Source: Neobacillus sp. DY30 (GTDB lineage: Bacteria > Bacillota > Bacilli > Bacillales > Cytobacillaceae). Taken from it: DNA of 64,000 nucleotides. The stretch lies in NCBI RefSeq assembly GCF_030123065.1, contig NZ_CP126093.1:2794001-2858000 (forward strand), read 5' to 3'. Positions 24,221-34,743 of this stretch are shown here, piece after piece (positions within the stretch are counted from its first letter, which is position 1; each line of letters opens with the position of its first letter). Both the position numbers and the translations under genes were made by a program. Below the pieces are notes generated by a model. It ran no database searches. It had not been told where the DNA came from and worked only from the letters and a program-made list of their open reading frames with translations.

Positions 24221-24259
24221 AAGATAGGAAACACGCCTATTTTTCTCTGCCCTTTTTTT
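24211..24259 (+). terminator. Riboswitch-controlled terminator before cycA
   Basis: AGGACAGAG with GATAGG pairs with CCTATT and CTCTGCCCT, followed by seven T residues. Its left arm is shared with the end of the second glycine aptamer. Confidence 0.85.
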
Positions 24260-24393
24260 GTGTTTTTTTGATGAGAAAAATAGAGAATACCAGAAATAGG
24301 AGGGTGTAAAGCAGTCAGAAAACAAATTAGTGGAGTCCAGCGGTACCAGGTGCCAAATAAGGCTTGTCGCTAAATATTTATTTTTTAACAAAA

Positions 24394-24407
24394 TGTAAGC
24401 GCTTATC
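24394..24407 (+). promoter_or_regulatory. cre-like site upstream of cycA
   Basis: TGTAAGCGCTTATC is close to the cre palindrome TGTAAGCGCTTACA (two mismatches at the right end). It lies between the riboswitch terminator and the cycA start. Confidence 0.4.
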
Positions 24408-24486
24408 TCTGCGGATTTGACGAATAGGAGACGAAACTTTATAGGGATATTTATGATCCTGAAAAAAGAAGAAAGAGGGGATTCAT

Positions 24487-25881
24487 TTGCAGGAAGAAAA
24501 ATTGGCGCGGGGGTTAAAAAACAGGCATGTACAACTTATCGCAATTGGCGGTGCTATCGGTACAGGATTATTTCTTGGAGCAGGTAAATCGATTCATTTA
24601 ACAGGTCCATCGATATTATTTGCTTACTTGATTACCGGTGCAATTTGCTTTTTAATCATGCGTGCACTGGGAGAACTGCTTTTATCAAATTTGAAATATC
24701 ATTCTTTTGTGGACTTTGTTCGAGACTATTTAGGGAATATGGCAGCATTCATTACTGGCTGGACCTATTGGTTTTGCTGGATTTCAATTGCAATGGCCGA
24801 TTTAACAGCAGTAGGTCTCTATACTCAATTTTGGTTTCCGGAAGTACCACAGTGGATGCCAGGATTAATTGCACTAGTTGTCTTGCTCATCATGAACCTA
24901 GCTACCGTAAAGCTTTTTGGCGAGATGGAATTTTGGTTCGCTATAATCAAAGTCATTGCGATTCTTGCGCTCATTTTTATCGGAATATTCATGATAATTA
25001 AAGGCTTTTCAACAGATTCCGGCGCATCCAGTTTCTCCAATCTATGGAGCCACGACGGCATGTTCCCAAATGGCATAAATGGTTTTATTCTATCATTCCA
25101 AATGGTAGTGTTTGCGTTTGTTGGGATTGAGCTTGTTGGACTTACAGCAGGCGAAACCGAAGACCCCGAGAAAGTAATTCCAAAAGCAATCAATAATATC
25201 CCTATACGCGTTTTAATTTTCTATATCGGCGCCCTCATTGTCATCATGAGTATCTACCCGTGGAATGCTATTGATCCAGCGAAAAGTCCATTTGTCCAAG
25301 TGTTTGTAGCAGTTGGTATTGCAGCAGCTGCAGGGATTGTCAATTTTGTGGTACTAACTTCAGCAGCATCGGCCTGTAACAGTGCCATCTTCAGCACAAG
25401 CCGGATGGTTTACGCGCTTGCTAAAGATAAAAATGCACCTGTACCATTAGCAAAACTAGATTCTCGTAAAGTACCTGCCAATGCATTGTTCTTTTCCACT
25501 ATTGTCATCCTGATTGCCGTCATATTGAACTATGTTATGCCAGAAGGGGTGTTTACACTGATTACAAGTATCTCTACAGTTTGTTTCATTTTTATCTGGG
25601 GAATTACGGTCGTCAGCCATTTGAAATACAGAAAAACTAGACCTGATTTAGCAAAAGTGAACAAATTCAAATTGCCGCTTTTCCCATTTTCTAACTACTT
25701 AATCCTTGCTTTTCTGGCGTTCGTTCTTGTCGTCCTTGCACTAGCGGAAGACACCCGCATCGCTTTGTTTGTAACACCTGTTTGGTTTATCATGCTGATA
25801 GCAATTTATAAAATAATCATATCGAAGCCGGATTATGCAGAACCGGAGAATCAGCCAAATTTAGCAGATATTAAGCGGTAA
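24487..25881 (+). CDS. cycA: CycA-type glycine/D-alanine/D-serine permease (APC superfamily)
   Basis: This gene encodes 464 residues with about 12 membrane segments. It follows E. coli CycA block by block: KNRHVQLIAIGGAIGTGLFL, RALGELLLSNLKYHSFVDF, MNLATVKLFGEMEFWFAIIK, FAFVGIELVGLTAGETEDPE and SACNSAIFSTSRMVYALAKD. A TTG start at 24487 follows GAGGGGAT. Placement under a glycine riboswitch supports glycine as a main substrate; the related Bacillus permeases also carry alanine. It would bring in glycine for the adjacent glycine cleavage operon. The exact substrate range is inferred. Confidence 0.88.
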   Translation: MQEEKLARGLKNRHVQLIAIGGAIGTGLFLGAGKSIHLTGPSILFAYLITGAICFLIMRALGELLLSNLKYHSFVDFVRDYLGNMAAFITGWTYWFCWISIAMADLTAVGLYTQFWFPEVPQWMPGLIALVVLLIMNLATVKLFGEMEFWFAIIKVIAILALIFIGIFMIIKGFSTDSGASSFSNLWSHDGMFPNGINGFILSFQMVVFAFVGIELVGLTAGETEDPEKVIPKAINNIPIRVLIFYIGALIVIMSIYPWNAIDPAKSPFVQVFVAVGIAAAAGIVNFVVLTSAASACNSAIFSTSRMVYALAKDKNAPVPLAKLDSRKVPANALFFSTIVILIAVILNYVMPEGVFTLITSISTVCFIFIWGITVVSHLKYRKTRPDLAKVNKFKLPLFPFSNYLILAFLAFVLVVLALAEDTRIALFVTPVWFIMLIAIYKIIISKPDYAEPENQPNLADIKR

Positions 25882-25928
25882 CGAAAGAATATATTCTTTA
25901 AAAATTTTGATTCCGCTTACAAAAAAGC

Positions 25929-25957
25929 TTGACTTGAATTACGGTTCCTATTATTCT
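25929..25957 (+). promoter_or_regulatory. Promoter of the glycine catabolic operon
   Basis: TTGACT (25929-25934) and TATTCT (25952-25957) are 17 bases apart, about 30 bases before the second glycine riboswitch. Confidence 0.55.
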
Positions 25958-25984
25958 GAAAATATTAAAAATTAATACGCGGAA

Positions 25985-26170
25985 GATGGTTGTGGGAGAG
26001 TGCAAGCTAAGACGCCACCGAAGGAGCAAGTTCCAAAAAGACCCTTGGAACAAATCTCTCAGGTAGATGGAACCACAACTGGACGCAACTCTGGAGAGCG
26101 CATATCAATGTATGCCACCAAAGGGGAAGGTTCTTAATCGAACTTAAACTCTCAGGTAAAAGGACAGAGA
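25985..26170 (+). ncRNA. Tandem glycine riboswitch upstream of glyA operon
   Basis: This is a second two-aptamer glycine riboswitch. GGTTGTGG and CCACAACT close aptamer 1, which has GCCACCGAAGGAGCAAG and ATCTCTCAGGTAGATGGAA; aptamer 2 has CTGGAGAGCGCATA, GCCACCAAAGGGG and ACTCTCAGGTAAAAGGAC. It leads into a terminator at 26161-26213 and then glyA. The sequence differs from the one before cycA in all the variable stems, so it is not a recent copy. Confidence 0.93.
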
Positions 26171-26213
26171 AGGGTAGAAGCAAGCCGAGTGCTACCCTTT
26201 TCTGTCCTTTTTT
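26161..26213 (+). terminator. Riboswitch-controlled terminator before glyA
   Basis: AGGACAGAGAAGGGTAG pairs with CTACCCTTTTCTGTCCT and is followed by six T residues. The left arm is shared with the second aptamer. Confidence 0.87.
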
Positions 26214-26278
26214 GCGTGCAAAAAAACAGGTGATAACCAGATTAGGTAGCAAATACAACACTCAAGGGGGAAACGGGA

Positions 26279-27529
26279 ATGAGTTTACAACAAAATGACT
26301 CCACTATTTTTGAAGCCATTCAGAAAGAGCAGCAGCGTCAGCACCAAACGCTGGAACTAATTGCTTCTGAAAATTTTGTAAGCCAGGATGTTCTAGAAGC
26401 AATGGGTAGTGTGTTGACGAACAAATATGCAGAAGGCTATCCAGGGAAGCGATACTACGGGGGCTGTGAATTTGTCGATGTCGCAGAACAAGTTGCCATT
26501 AACCGTCTCACTCAGCTGTTTGGAGCAAAATATGCCAATGTTCAGCCTCACTCAGGTGCTCAAGCCAATTTTGCTGTATTCTTTGCCTTGCTTCAACCTG
26601 GAGATAAAGTGATGGGGATGAACCTCTCGCATGGCGGACACTTAACGCACGGAAGTCCTGTTAGTGTTTCAGGTAAATGGTTTGAGGTTGTATCGTACGG
26701 TGTCAGAGAAGATAATCAATTGATTGATTACGATGAACTAGAAGCAATTGCAAAAAAGGAAAAACCTAAATTGATCATCGCGGGCACCAGTGCTTATCCT
26801 AGAACAATTGATTTTGCACGGTTTAGACAGATTGCAGATCAAGTTGGTGCGAAATTGATGGTGGATATGGCCCATATTGCAGGACTCGTTGCAGCAGGTC
26901 TTCATCCATCACCAGTTCCATATGCGGATGTTGTAACTAGCACTACACATAAGACACTCCGAGGACCGCGCGGCGGTATTATTTTAACAAATGACGAAGA
27001 AATCATTAAAGCGATGAATAAATCAGTGTTCCCAGGAATTCAAGGCGGTCCGCTCATGCACATCATTGCAGCGAAGGCAGTTGCATTCAACGAGGCATTA
27101 CAGCCAAGCTTCAAGGATTATGCGAAACAAGTTATTGAAAATGCTGCAACATTAGGAGAAACATTAAAGAACCATGGTGCTGCCCTAGTTTCTGGCGGAA
27201 CAGATAATCATATCGTACTTTTAGATTTACGTCCGTGGAACTTAACGGGGAAAGCAGCAGAAAAATTATTAGAAGAAGCGGGGATCACAGTCAACAAAAA
27301 TACCATCCCTTATGATCCGGAAAAGCCATTTGTTACAAGTGGGATCCGGATGGGTACAGCAGCTCTAACAACTCGTGGAATGAAGCAGGATGAAATGGTG
27401 AAGATCGGGGAAGTAATCGCAGCTGTTTTGAAGAGTAAAGGGGACGAAGCCGTTCTAGAGAAAGCAAAAGAAACAACCAAAGCCATCTGTAGTGCCTATC
27501 CGTTATTTCAACAGGCAATCACAGTATAA
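26279..27529 (+). CDS. glyA: Serine hydroxymethyltransferase
   Basis: This gene encodes 416 residues and is complete. ATG at 26279 follows AAGGGGGAAACGGG. The PLP lysine is Lys225 in [24 protein letters not shown] and [15 protein letters not shown] are strictly conserved family blocks. The enzyme links glycine and 5,10-methylene-THF with serine and THF in the cytoplasm. As the first gene of a glycine riboswitch operon with the glycine cleavage system and serine dehydratase, it should run toward serine. A housekeeping glyA is normally found elsewhere in Bacillus, so this may be a second, catabolic copy. Confidence 0.95.
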   Translation: MSLQQNDSTIFEAIQKEQQRQHQTLELIASENFVSQDVLEAMGSVLTNKYAEGYPGKRYYGGCEFVDVAEQVAINRLTQLFGAKYANVQPHSGAQANFAVFFALLQPGDKVMGMNLSHGGHLTHGSPVSVSGKWFEVVSYGVREDNQLIDYDELEAIAKKEKPKLIIAGTSAYPRTIDFARFRQIADQVGAKLMVDMAHIAGLVAAGLHPSPVPYADVVTSTTHKTLRGPRGGIILTNDEEIIKAMNKSVFPGIQGGPLMHIIAAKAVAFNEALQPSFKDYAKQVIENAATLGETLKNHGAALVSGGTDNHIVLLDLRPWNLTGKAAEKLLEEAGITVNKNTIPYDPEKPFVTSGIRMGTAALTTRGMKQDEMVKIGEVIAAVLKSKGDEAVLEKAKETTKAICSAYPLFQQAITV

Positions 27530-27544
27530 GAAGGGAGTATGAGG

Positions 27545-28057
27545 ATGGAATTTCAGAGTTGCTTTGACATTATTGGCCCTATTATGGTGGGACCATCAAG
27601 TTCACATACAGCAGGTGTCGTATCGATCGGGAAATTTATTTATGAACTTGTAGGAGACATTCCAAAAGAGGTCAATATTGTTTTTTATGATTCCTTTGCT
27701 GAAACGTATCAAGGACATGGAACAGATAAAGCCCTTCTTGGCGGATTGCTTGGGATGGACACCGATGATACCCGCATTAAACATTCGTTGGAGTGGGCAA
27801 AGGAAGCTGGCATGCAATATTATTTCGAATTCGAAAACAGCTGTAAGTTTTATGATCACCCTAATACTACAGTGGTAATAGTGAAACACGATGATCGCGT
27901 TATAACGGTAGGCGGTGCCTCACTTGGCGGCGGCTTATCTAAAATCTTCATGATAAATGAAAAGAAGGTAGATATTCGTTTAAGTGCAGGCGATGACTTC
28001 AAAGTTCTCGCTAGACGCTATCAACCAAGAGGGAAAGCACTTATGGAGGCAATATAG
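27545..28057 (+). CDS. sdaAB: L-serine dehydratase, beta subunit, without ACT domain
   Basis: This gene encodes 170 residues. Of two in-frame ATGs (27539, 27545), the second is better spaced from AAGGGAG. The beta subunit domain is complete: FDIIGPIMVGPSSSHTAGVV, FAETYQGHGTDKALLGG and GGASLGGGLSKIF. B. subtilis SdaAB is about 220 residues with a C-terminal ACT domain; here the protein stops right after the catalytic beta domain (RLSAGDDFKVLARRYQPRGK). The stop TAG is directly followed by the ATG of sdaAA. The missing regulatory domain suggests an enzyme not tuned by serine. Confidence 0.9.
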   Translation: MEFQSCFDIIGPIMVGPSSSHTAGVVSIGKFIYELVGDIPKEVNIVFYDSFAETYQGHGTDKALLGGLLGMDTDDTRIKHSLEWAKEAGMQYYFEFENSCKFYDHPNTTVVIVKHDDRVITVGGASLGGGLSKIFMINEKKVDIRLSAGDDFKVLARRYQPRGKALMEAI

Positions 28058-28939
28058 ATGAAGGTACAGTCTATGAAAGAGCTGATAGAAGTTTGTGAAA
28101 GAGAACAAAAAACCATTGGTGAAATCATGCTGATGATGGAAACAGAAAAATCAGGAAAAGACCAAAATACCATTATTAACATGATGGAAGAGCGCTTAAT
28201 CAAAATGAAAGAAGCCGTTGACTGCGGTATAAAGGATGCCTCAACCGCACCAAGTGGAATTTCTGGCGGGGACGCCGTAAGAATGTATGATTACGTAAAT
28301 CAAGGGAAATCTCTGTCAGGAAATTATGTCAGCAATGCAATGAGCTTTTCATTGGCAACTTCTGAAAACAATGCACGGATGGGGGTTATAGTTGCCACTC
28401 CAACTGCCGGAGCAGCGGGCATCTTGCCTGGTGTATTGTTTTCGCTTCATAAGAATGATGGCACACCCTATAAAGATTTAGTCATGGGATTGTTCACCGC
28501 TAGTATGCTCGGGTTTATCATTGCGAACCGTTCATTCATCTCAGGTGCAGCTGGAGGCTGTCAGGCAGAGGTTGGATCTGCAACCGCTATGGCAGCAGGA
28601 ACAATTTGTGAATTAAAAGGCGGAACGCCGCAGCAGGCTGTTAATGCAACAGCAATTGCCATGAAGTCACTCTTAGGTTTAGTTTGTGATCCAGTAGCAG
28701 GACTTGTTGAAGTTCCTTGCATTAAGCGGAATGTGATTGGAACTTCCATCGCTTTTTCCGCGGCTGATATGGCTCTAGCTGGGATTGAAAGCCGAATTCC
28801 ATGTGATGAAGTGATTGAAGCGATGTATAGGGTTGGAAAAGATATGCCTCGGACACTACGGGAAACAGCGCTTGGTGGTCTGGCCACGACAGAAACCGGT
28901 AAACAGGTAAAGGAACGGCTATTTTGTAAAAAATCTTAA
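28058..28939 (+). CDS. sdaAA: L-serine dehydratase, alpha subunit
   Basis: This gene encodes 293 residues. ATG immediately follows the sdaAB stop. It carries the iron-sulfur domain: SGISGGDAVRMYDY, ATPTAGAAGILPGVL, GAAGGCQAEVGSATAMAAG and LVCDPVAGLVEVPCIKRN give the conserved cysteines that hold the 4Fe-4S cluster. With SdaAB it turns serine into pyruvate and ammonia. It closes the glycine to pyruvate route encoded by this operon. Confidence 0.93.
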   Translation: MKVQSMKELIEVCEREQKTIGEIMLMMETEKSGKDQNTIINMMEERLIKMKEAVDCGIKDASTAPSGISGGDAVRMYDYVNQGKSLSGNYVSNAMSFSLATSENNARMGVIVATPTAGAAGILPGVLFSLHKNDGTPYKDLVMGLFTASMLGFIIANRSFISGAAGGCQAEVGSATAMAAGTICELKGGTPQQAVNATAIAMKSLLGLVCDPVAGLVEVPCIKRNVIGTSIAFSAADMALAGIESRIPCDEVIEAMYRVGKDMPRTLRETALGGLATTETGKQVKERLFCKKS

Positions 28940-28954
28940 GCAGGAGGGTTAACA

Positions 28955-30067
28955 ATGGGGATAGCAACAGCGTTAAAGCAAACACCACTTTTTGAAGTTT
29001 ATGGGAAGTTCGGAGCGAAGGTCATTGATTTTGGAGGCTGGGCACTGCCAGTACAGTTTTCCAGTATTTTAGATGAGCATGAGGCGGTTCGTACAAAAGC
29101 AGGGCTTTTTGATGTGTCTCATATGGGTGAAGTGCTTGTTGTAGGAAAAGATGCAGAGAGATACATCAACTACATTTGCACGAATGATGTTACAAAGCTT
29201 GGCATCAATCAAGCTCAGTATACCGTAATGTGCTATCCGGACGGCGGAACGGTCGATGATTTATTAGTGTACAAATTAGAAAATGAAAAATATTTACTAG
29301 TCATTAATGCGGCAAACATTGAGAAGGATTTCGAATGGATGCAACAGCAGGCAAGAGGAGAGATGGTACTACAAAATATTTCGAGTCAAATCGCTCAGCT
29401 TGCTATCCAGGGTCCAAAGGCTGAAAGTATCGTGCAAAAGTTAACGGGAATCGATCTTTCACAAATTCGACCATTTACTTTTGCTCAACATGTTGATCTG
29501 GACGGGGTGAAAGATGTACTCGTATCACGCACAGGTTATACAGGAGAAGATGGTTTTGAGCTTTATTTATCTGCTTCGCAAGCAGAAGCACTTTGGGTAA
29601 AGCTTTTAGAAGCAGGCAGTGAAGATGGCTTAAAACCATGTGGACTTGGCGCACGTGACACTCTTCGTCTTGAAGCACGTCTTGCACTCTATGGTCAAGA
29701 GCTATTAAGTGATATTAGTCCCCTTGAAGCTGGCATCGGGTTTGCAGTCAAACTGAACAAAGAAAGTGATTTTATCGGTAAATCCGCACTCTTAGTACAA
29801 AAAGAAGCAGGATTAAAACGAAAATTAGTAGGGATAGAAGTAACTGGCCGTGGAATACCGCGTCATGGGTATAAAGTAGTTTCAGCAGATGGAGAGGAGA
29901 TTGGTGCAGTAACATCAGGAACTCAATCACCATCTTTAAAGAAAAGCATTGGTCTTGCACTCATTGCAGTACAACATGCAGAAGTTGGAACACCTGTGAA
30001 AGTGGAAATTCGAAATAAGTTGATTGAAGCCGTTGTGGTTAAAACACCTTTTTATAAAAAAGGTTAA
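28955..30067 (+). CDS. gcvT: Glycine cleavage system T protein (aminomethyltransferase)
   Basis: This gene encodes 370 residues. ATG at 28955 follows [32 protein letters not shown] and [10 protein letters not shown] near the N-terminus, and [15 protein letters not shown] in the middle, are family blocks for THF and methylamine-lipoate handling. It moves the methylene group from the lipoyl arm of GcvH to THF and frees ammonia. It is followed by gcvH, gcvPA and gcvPB. Confidence 0.95.
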   Translation: MGIATALKQTPLFEVYGKFGAKVIDFGGWALPVQFSSILDEHEAVRTKAGLFDVSHMGEVLVVGKDAERYINYICTNDVTKLGINQAQYTVMCYPDGGTVDDLLVYKLENEKYLLVINAANIEKDFEWMQQQARGEMVLQNISSQIAQLAIQGPKAESIVQKLTGIDLSQIRPFTFAQHVDLDGVKDVLVSRTGYTGEDGFELYLSASQAEALWVKLLEAGSEDGLKPCGLGARDTLRLEARLALYGQELLSDISPLEAGIGFAVKLNKESDFIGKSALLVQKEAGLKRKLVGIEVTGRGIPRHGYKVVSADGEEIGAVTSGTQSPSLKKSIGLALIAVQHAEVGTPVKVEIRNKLIEAVVVKTPFYKKG

Positions 30068-30126
30068 TAGAGTCATAGAGTATTAACTTGTATGAACAAA
30101 AATTACAATTGGAAGGAAGAGAAACA

Positions 30127-30522
30127 ATGACAAATACAACAGCAACTTTACTATATAGCAAGGAACACGAATGGGTATTACAACTAGAGGGAAATCGAGT
30201 ACGAATTGGAATTTCTGATTTTGCACAAAAGCAATTAGGAGATATCGTCTTCGTTGAAACACCAGAAGTGGATGATGAAGTAACAGCGAATGATTCAATG
30301 GGAACCATCGAATCTGTAAAAGCAGTTTCAGATCTATATTCTCCTGTATCAGGCACGGTGGTTACAGTAAACGAAGAGTTAGCAGACGCCCCTGAGACGA
30401 TTAATGAACATCCATACGATGCAGGGTGGTTAATAGAAGTAGAAATGTCAAATCCAGAAGAACTGGAATCACTTTTAAATGAAGAAGCATACCAAGCATT
30501 TATTAATGGAGGAGAGGAATAA
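30127..30522 (+). CDS. gcvH: Glycine cleavage system H protein
   Basis: This gene encodes 131 residues. The ATG at 30127 follows GGAAGGAAGAG and gives the normal H-protein N-terminus ([10 protein letters not shown]); an upstream in-frame TTG at 30088 would add 13 unlikely residues. The lipoyl-lysine is Lys65 in [18 protein letters not shown]. It shuttles the aminomethyl group between the P, T and L proteins. Confidence 0.94.
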   Translation: MTNTTATLLYSKEHEWVLQLEGNRVRIGISDFAQKQLGDIVFVETPEVDDEVTANDSMGTIESVKAVSDLYSPVSGTVVTVNEELADAPETINEHPYDAGWLIEVEMSNPEELESLLNEEAYQAFINGGEE

Positions 30523-30523
30523 G

Positions 30524-31876
30524 ATGACTTCTACTTATCGTTACCTCCCTGATACGAAACAAGATCAAGAGGAAATGCTATCTTTTTTAAATATTTCTTC
30601 AATCGATGAGTTATTTGAAGATATTCCAGCAGAGATACAACTAAAATCAGAACTGAATATTCCAGCGGCTGTTCCAGAATCACTTCTTACCAAAAAAATG
30701 AATCAGCTTGCTTCTAAAAATAAAAATGCCAATCATTACCCAACCTTCCTTGGTGCGGGGACTTATGATCATTACATACCAAGTGTGGTCAATCATATGA
30801 TATCACGTTCGGAATTTTACACCGCCTATACACCGTACCAGCCAGAAATCAGCCAAGGGGAATTACAAGCGATATTTGAATTTCAAACCATGGTGTGTGA
30901 ACTGACTGGAATGGATGTCGCCAATTCATCGATGTACGACGGCTTTACCTCACTTGCTGAAGCCGCATCACTTGCCGTTGCAACGACAAAACGTTCAAAA
31001 GTACTTGTATCCAAGGCCGTTCATCCTGAATCACGTGCCATTTTAAATACAGTAGCAGATGGCCAAGGTTATGAAGTTGAAGATGTCAACCTTACTGATG
31101 ATGAAACAAGCTTAGTACAGCTGCAAGGCCAAATTGATAAAAACACTGCTGCCGTGATTGTTCAATACCCAAACTTCTTCGGTTCCATTGAGGATTTAAA
31201 AGAAATTAAGAATATCGCGGATACAAAAGGAGCGCTTTTCATTGTCAGTGCCAATCCATTGGCACTAGCACTCCTGCAGGCACCTGGTAAGCTTGGAGCG
31301 GACATTGTAATTGGGGATATGCAGCCATTAGGAATCCCGATGTCATTCGGCGGCCCGCACTGTGGTTATTTTTCCGTAAGTAAGAAATTCATGCGAAAGA
31401 TCCCAGGACGAATTGTCGGGCAAACGCGTGACGAAAAGGGGCAGCGAGGATTTGTCTTAACCCTGCAAGCTCGTGAACAGCATATTCGCCGTGATAAAGC
31501 CTCATCCAATATTTGTTCGAACCAAGCATTAAATGCGTTAGCTTCTGCAGTTTGTATGAGTGCTCTTGGAAAACAAGGAATTCGTCATATGGCACAGCTA
31601 AATTTTGAAAAAGCTGATTATATGGCAAAATCTCTATCTAAAAAAGGTTTTACCATTATCAATCAAGCCCCATTCTTTAATGAATTTGTCGTCAAATTGC
31701 CTCGTCCAGTAAAAGAAATCAATGCGAAACTGTTTGAGGCAGGCATTATAGGCGGGTTTGATTTAGGTAATGATTACGGTTTAGAAGATCAAATGCTGAT
31801 TGCCGTAACAGAGCAGCGGACAAAAGAAGAGATTGACCAATTTATCGAGGTATTGGAGGCAGCTGTAAATGGTTGA
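30524..31876 (+). CDS. gcvPA: Glycine dehydrogenase (decarboxylating) subunit 1
   Basis: This gene encodes 450 residues. ATG at 30524 follows GGAGAGGAATAAG and begins [11 protein letters not shown]; it lies one base after the gcvH stop. [36 protein letters not shown] and [12 protein letters not shown] are P-protein alpha hallmarks. It pairs with GcvPB to decarboxylate glycine. The last 8 bases overlap the gcvPB start. Confidence 0.95.
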   Translation: MTSTYRYLPDTKQDQEEMLSFLNISSIDELFEDIPAEIQLKSELNIPAAVPESLLTKKMNQLASKNKNANHYPTFLGAGTYDHYIPSVVNHMISRSEFYTAYTPYQPEISQGELQAIFEFQTMVCELTGMDVANSSMYDGFTSLAEAASLAVATTKRSKVLVSKAVHPESRAILNTVADGQGYEVEDVNLTDDETSLVQLQGQIDKNTAAVIVQYPNFFGSIEDLKEIKNIADTKGALFIVSANPLALALLQAPGKLGADIVIGDMQPLGIPMSFGGPHCGYFSVSKKFMRKIPGRIVGQTRDEKGQRGFVLTLQAREQHIRRDKASSNICSNQALNALASAVCMSALGKQGIRHMAQLNFEKADYMAKSLSKKGFTIINQAPFFNEFVVKLPRPVKEINAKLFEAGIIGGFDLGNDYGLEDQMLIAVTEQRTKEEIDQFIEVLEAAVNG

Positions 31877-33353
31877 ATATAATGATTTAATTTTTGAAAT
31901 CAGTCGTGAGGGACGTGTTGGTTCAAGCCTGCCAGAGAGTGATGTTGATACGGTTAATCTTAATGATAAACTTCCCAAACATTTAATTCGTGACCTTCCG
32001 GCAGAACTCCCGGAAGTATCAGAACTACAGCTCGTCCGACATTACACCGCGCTATCAAATAAAAACCATGGGATTGATAATGGGTTCTATCCGCTTGGAT
32101 CTTGTACGATGAAGTACAATCCGAAAATAAATGAAGACGTAGCACGTTTGGAAGGGTTTAGCCGCATTCATCCATACCAGCCAACTGAAACGGTACAAGG
32201 CGCATTAGAGGTTTTATATGAATTACAGGAAGAATTAGCTGTCATCACAGGAATGGATGCCGTCACATTACAGCCTTCAGCAGGTGCTCAAGGCGAATGG
32301 ACCGGATTAATGATGGTCAAAGCCTACCATAATCAAAAAGGGGAGACAAGAAAGAAAGTCCTTGTTCCGGACTCTGCACACGGAACAAACCCTGCAAGCG
32401 CAACGGTTGCCGGCTTTGATACGATCACGATTCCATCTAATGATCATGGGTTAGTCGATTTAGAAGAATTACAGAAACATGTAGATGATAATACAGCCGC
32501 TTTAATGCTGACAAACCCAAATACTCTTGGACTATTTGAAAAAGAAATAGTAGAAATTGCGAAAGTGGTTCATGAAGCAGGAGGCTTACTCTACTATGAT
32601 GGAGCCAATGCCAATGCTATCTTAGGGAAAACCACTCCTGGTCAAATGGGCTTTGATATCGTGCATTTAAATCTTCATAAAACATTTACAACACCACATG
32701 GAGGCGGCGGTCCGGGTGCAGGCCCAGTCGGTGTGAAAGAAAAACTAATTCCATTTTTACCAGTACCGCGTGTAGAAAAAGTTAATGAAGAATATGTACT
32801 AGACTATAACCAACCGCTTTCGATTGGCCGAGTGAAAGGTTATTATGGAAACTTTGGTATTCTATTACGGGCATACACCTATATTCGAACTATGGGGGGA
32901 GAAGGGTTACGTCAAGTATCGGAAAGTGCTGTTCTACATGCGAATTATCTCCGCAAAAAACTAGAACCATATTTTGATGCACCGTATTCACAAATTTGTA
33001 AGCATGAATTTGTCTTATCGGGAACAAGACAGAAAAAGCTTGGTGTCAGAACACTGGATATGGCGAAGCGCCTGTTGGATTTTGGCTACCATCCGCCTAC
33101 CATTTACTTCCCGCTAAATGTAGAGGAATGTTTGATGATTGAGCCAACAGAAACAGAGTCAAAAGAAACATTGGACGCTTTTGCAGATGTCATGATTCAA
33201 ATTGCAAAAGAAGTCGAAGAAAATCCAGGCGTCGTATTGGATGCACCACATACAACGGTAATTGGTCGATTAGATGAAGTTCAGGCTGCTAGACAACCAA
33301 TCTTGCGTTATACCAAAGAGCAAACTGTAAAGAAAGAAACGGTAATGTCGTAA
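31869..33353 (+). CDS. gcvPB: Glycine dehydrogenase (decarboxylating) subunit 2
   Basis: This gene encodes 494 residues. ATG at 31869 lies inside the end of gcvPA. The PLP lysine is Lys271 in [19 protein letters not shown], and [17 protein letters not shown] and [11 protein letters not shown] are conserved. The split P protein is typical of Firmicutes and archaea. A 100-base gap with a hairpin (about 33372-33402, no T-run) separates it from lipA. Confidence 0.95.
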   Translation: MVEYNDLIFEISREGRVGSSLPESDVDTVNLNDKLPKHLIRDLPAELPEVSELQLVRHYTALSNKNHGIDNGFYPLGSCTMKYNPKINEDVARLEGFSRIHPYQPTETVQGALEVLYELQEELAVITGMDAVTLQPSAGAQGEWTGLMMVKAYHNQKGETRKKVLVPDSAHGTNPASATVAGFDTITIPSNDHGLVDLEELQKHVDDNTAALMLTNPNTLGLFEKEIVEIAKVVHEAGGLLYYDGANANAILGKTTPGQMGFDIVHLNLHKTFTTPHGGGGPGAGPVGVKEKLIPFLPVPRVEKVNEEYVLDYNQPLSIGRVKGYYGNFGILLRAYTYIRTMGGEGLRQVSESAVLHANYLRKKLEPYFDAPYSQICKHEFVLSGTRQKKLGVRTLDMAKRLLDFGYHPPTIYFPLNVEECLMIEPTETESKETLDAFADVMIQIAKEVEENPGVVLDAPHTTVIGRLDEVQAARQPILRYTKEQTVKKETVMS

Positions 33354-33453
33354 TTCTAAACATGAACCGCTGGGGATGGCAATTCATACGCTGCCATTCC
33401 TGGTGTTTCACCTAAATCAATAAACTTCATGACAGTTCATAGGAGTGTAAAAA

Positions 33454-34332
33454 ATGGCTACTGATTATGTTCGCAAACCAGATTGGCTAAAAATAAAATT
33501 AAATACAAACGAAGAGTACACGGGCTTAAAAAAAATGATGCGTGAAAAAAAGCTGCATACCGTTTGCGAAGAAGCAAAATGTCCCAACATACATGAATGC
33601 TGGGCTGTCCGCAAAACCGCAACCTTTATGATTTTAGGAAGTATCTGTACCCGTGCGTGCCGTTTCTGTGCGGTACAAACAGGGCTCCCGACAGAGCTGG
33701 ATTGGGATGAACCTGAACGTGTTGCAAAGTCAGTGGAACAAATGGGATTAAAGCATGTCGTGATTACCGCCGTTGCTCGTGATGATTTATTAGATGGCGG
33801 AGCTGGGGTTTTTGCAGAAACAGTACGGGCAGTAAGACGACGCAATCCATTCTGCAGCATTGAAGTCCTCCCGTCCGATATGAAGGGTGAGTATAACAAT
33901 TTAAAAACATTAATGGATGCCAAGCCAGACATTTTAAATCACAATATTGAGACAGTCAAACGGTTATCACCAAAAGTTCGTGCTCGGGCAACATACGAGC
34001 GTTCCTTTGAATTCCTAAGACGCGCAAAACAAATGAATCCTACGATTCCAACTAAATCTAGCATTATGATTGGTTTAGGAGAAACAAAGGAAGAAATTAT
34101 CGAAACGATGGATGATCTTCGTGCTAACCATGTAGATATTATGACGATCGGTCAATATTTACAACCAACCAAACATCATTTGAAAGTCCAGAAGTATTGG
34201 AGTCCACAAGAGTTTGAAGAGCTAAAAACGATTGCCATGTCAAAGGGCTTTAGTCACTGTGAATCAGGTCCGCTCGTTCGCTCCTCGTATCATGCTGACG
34301 AACAGGTGAATGCTGCCAAGGCGAATGCGTAA
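33454..34332 (+). CDS. lipA: Lipoyl synthase
   Basis: This gene encodes 292 residues. Two iron-sulfur motifs are visible: Cys38, Cys43 and Cys49 ([13 protein letters not shown]) for the auxiliary cluster, and Cys65, Cys69 and Cys72 (CTRACRFC) for the radical SAM cluster. The essential C-terminal serine region [13 protein letters not shown] is present. It inserts two sulfur atoms into octanoyl chains to make lipoyl groups, here for GcvH. Its place between gcvPB and lpd is fitting. A housekeeping lipA usually lies elsewhere. Confidence 0.94.
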   Translation: MATDYVRKPDWLKIKLNTNEEYTGLKKMMREKKLHTVCEEAKCPNIHECWAVRKTATFMILGSICTRACRFCAVQTGLPTELDWDEPERVAKSVEQMGLKHVVITAVARDDLLDGGAGVFAETVRAVRRRNPFCSIEVLPSDMKGEYNNLKTLMDAKPDILNHNIETVKRLSPKVRARATYERSFEFLRRAKQMNPTIPTKSSIMIGLGETKEEIIETMDDLRANHVDIMTIGQYLQPTKHHLKVQKYWSPQEFEELKTIAMSKGFSHCESGPLVRSSYHADEQVNAAKANA

Positions 34333-34355
34333 ACATTAAGGAGGATTGAATTCCT

Positions 34356-34661
34356 ATGGTGATAAAAATGACAGAAGCGGCAATGATTAAGCTAAAGGAA
34401 ATGGCCGTCAATGGAGAGCAGACTCCCCGGCTTGACGCCGACGTGGCTGGCGGCTGCGGAATGACTGTTAAGTTTTCCATTGTATTTGATGAACCACGAC
34501 GAAATGACTTAATCATCGAAACGGAAGGAATTCAGATTCGACTAGATCGTTTTACAAAGCGATATTTAGATGAAGAAACACAAATTGATTATAATCCCGA
34601 ACAAGGTTTTTTAGTTGGAGAAAGCTTTATCTCTAGTGCCTGTTCAATTCAAATAGATTAA
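34356..34661 (+). CDS. HesB/IscA-like iron-sulfur cluster biosynthesis protein
   Basis: This gene encodes 101 residues. ATG at 34356 follows AGGAGG. The fold pattern and start (IKMTEAAMIKLKEM) match the HesB/IscA family of A-type carriers, but only two cysteines are in metal-site places: Cys34 in GGCGMTVKF and Cys96 in SSACSIQID. The usual CGCG pair at the C-terminus is reduced to one Cys, as in the YqkB/YneR-like branch. It probably helps load clusters on LipA or SdaAA, both iron-sulfur enzymes of this operon. The specific role is inferred. Confidence 0.8.
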   Translation: MVIKMTEAAMIKLKEMAVNGEQTPRLDADVAGGCGMTVKFSIVFDEPRRNDLIIETEGIQIRLDRFTKRYLDEETQIDYNPEQGFLVGESFISSACSIQID

Positions 34662-34743
34662 TAGGAACATTTGTAGTTCACTATGACAAATCCAAGTTTT
34701 CATATAGAAATAGATACATATTATTAATTAAGGGGAGTCGAAG

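Noticed and set aside
33361..33404. Terminator between gcvPB and lipA
   Set aside because: A hairpin (GGATGGCA/TGCCATTCC) is present but no T-run follows, so read-through into lipA is assumed.
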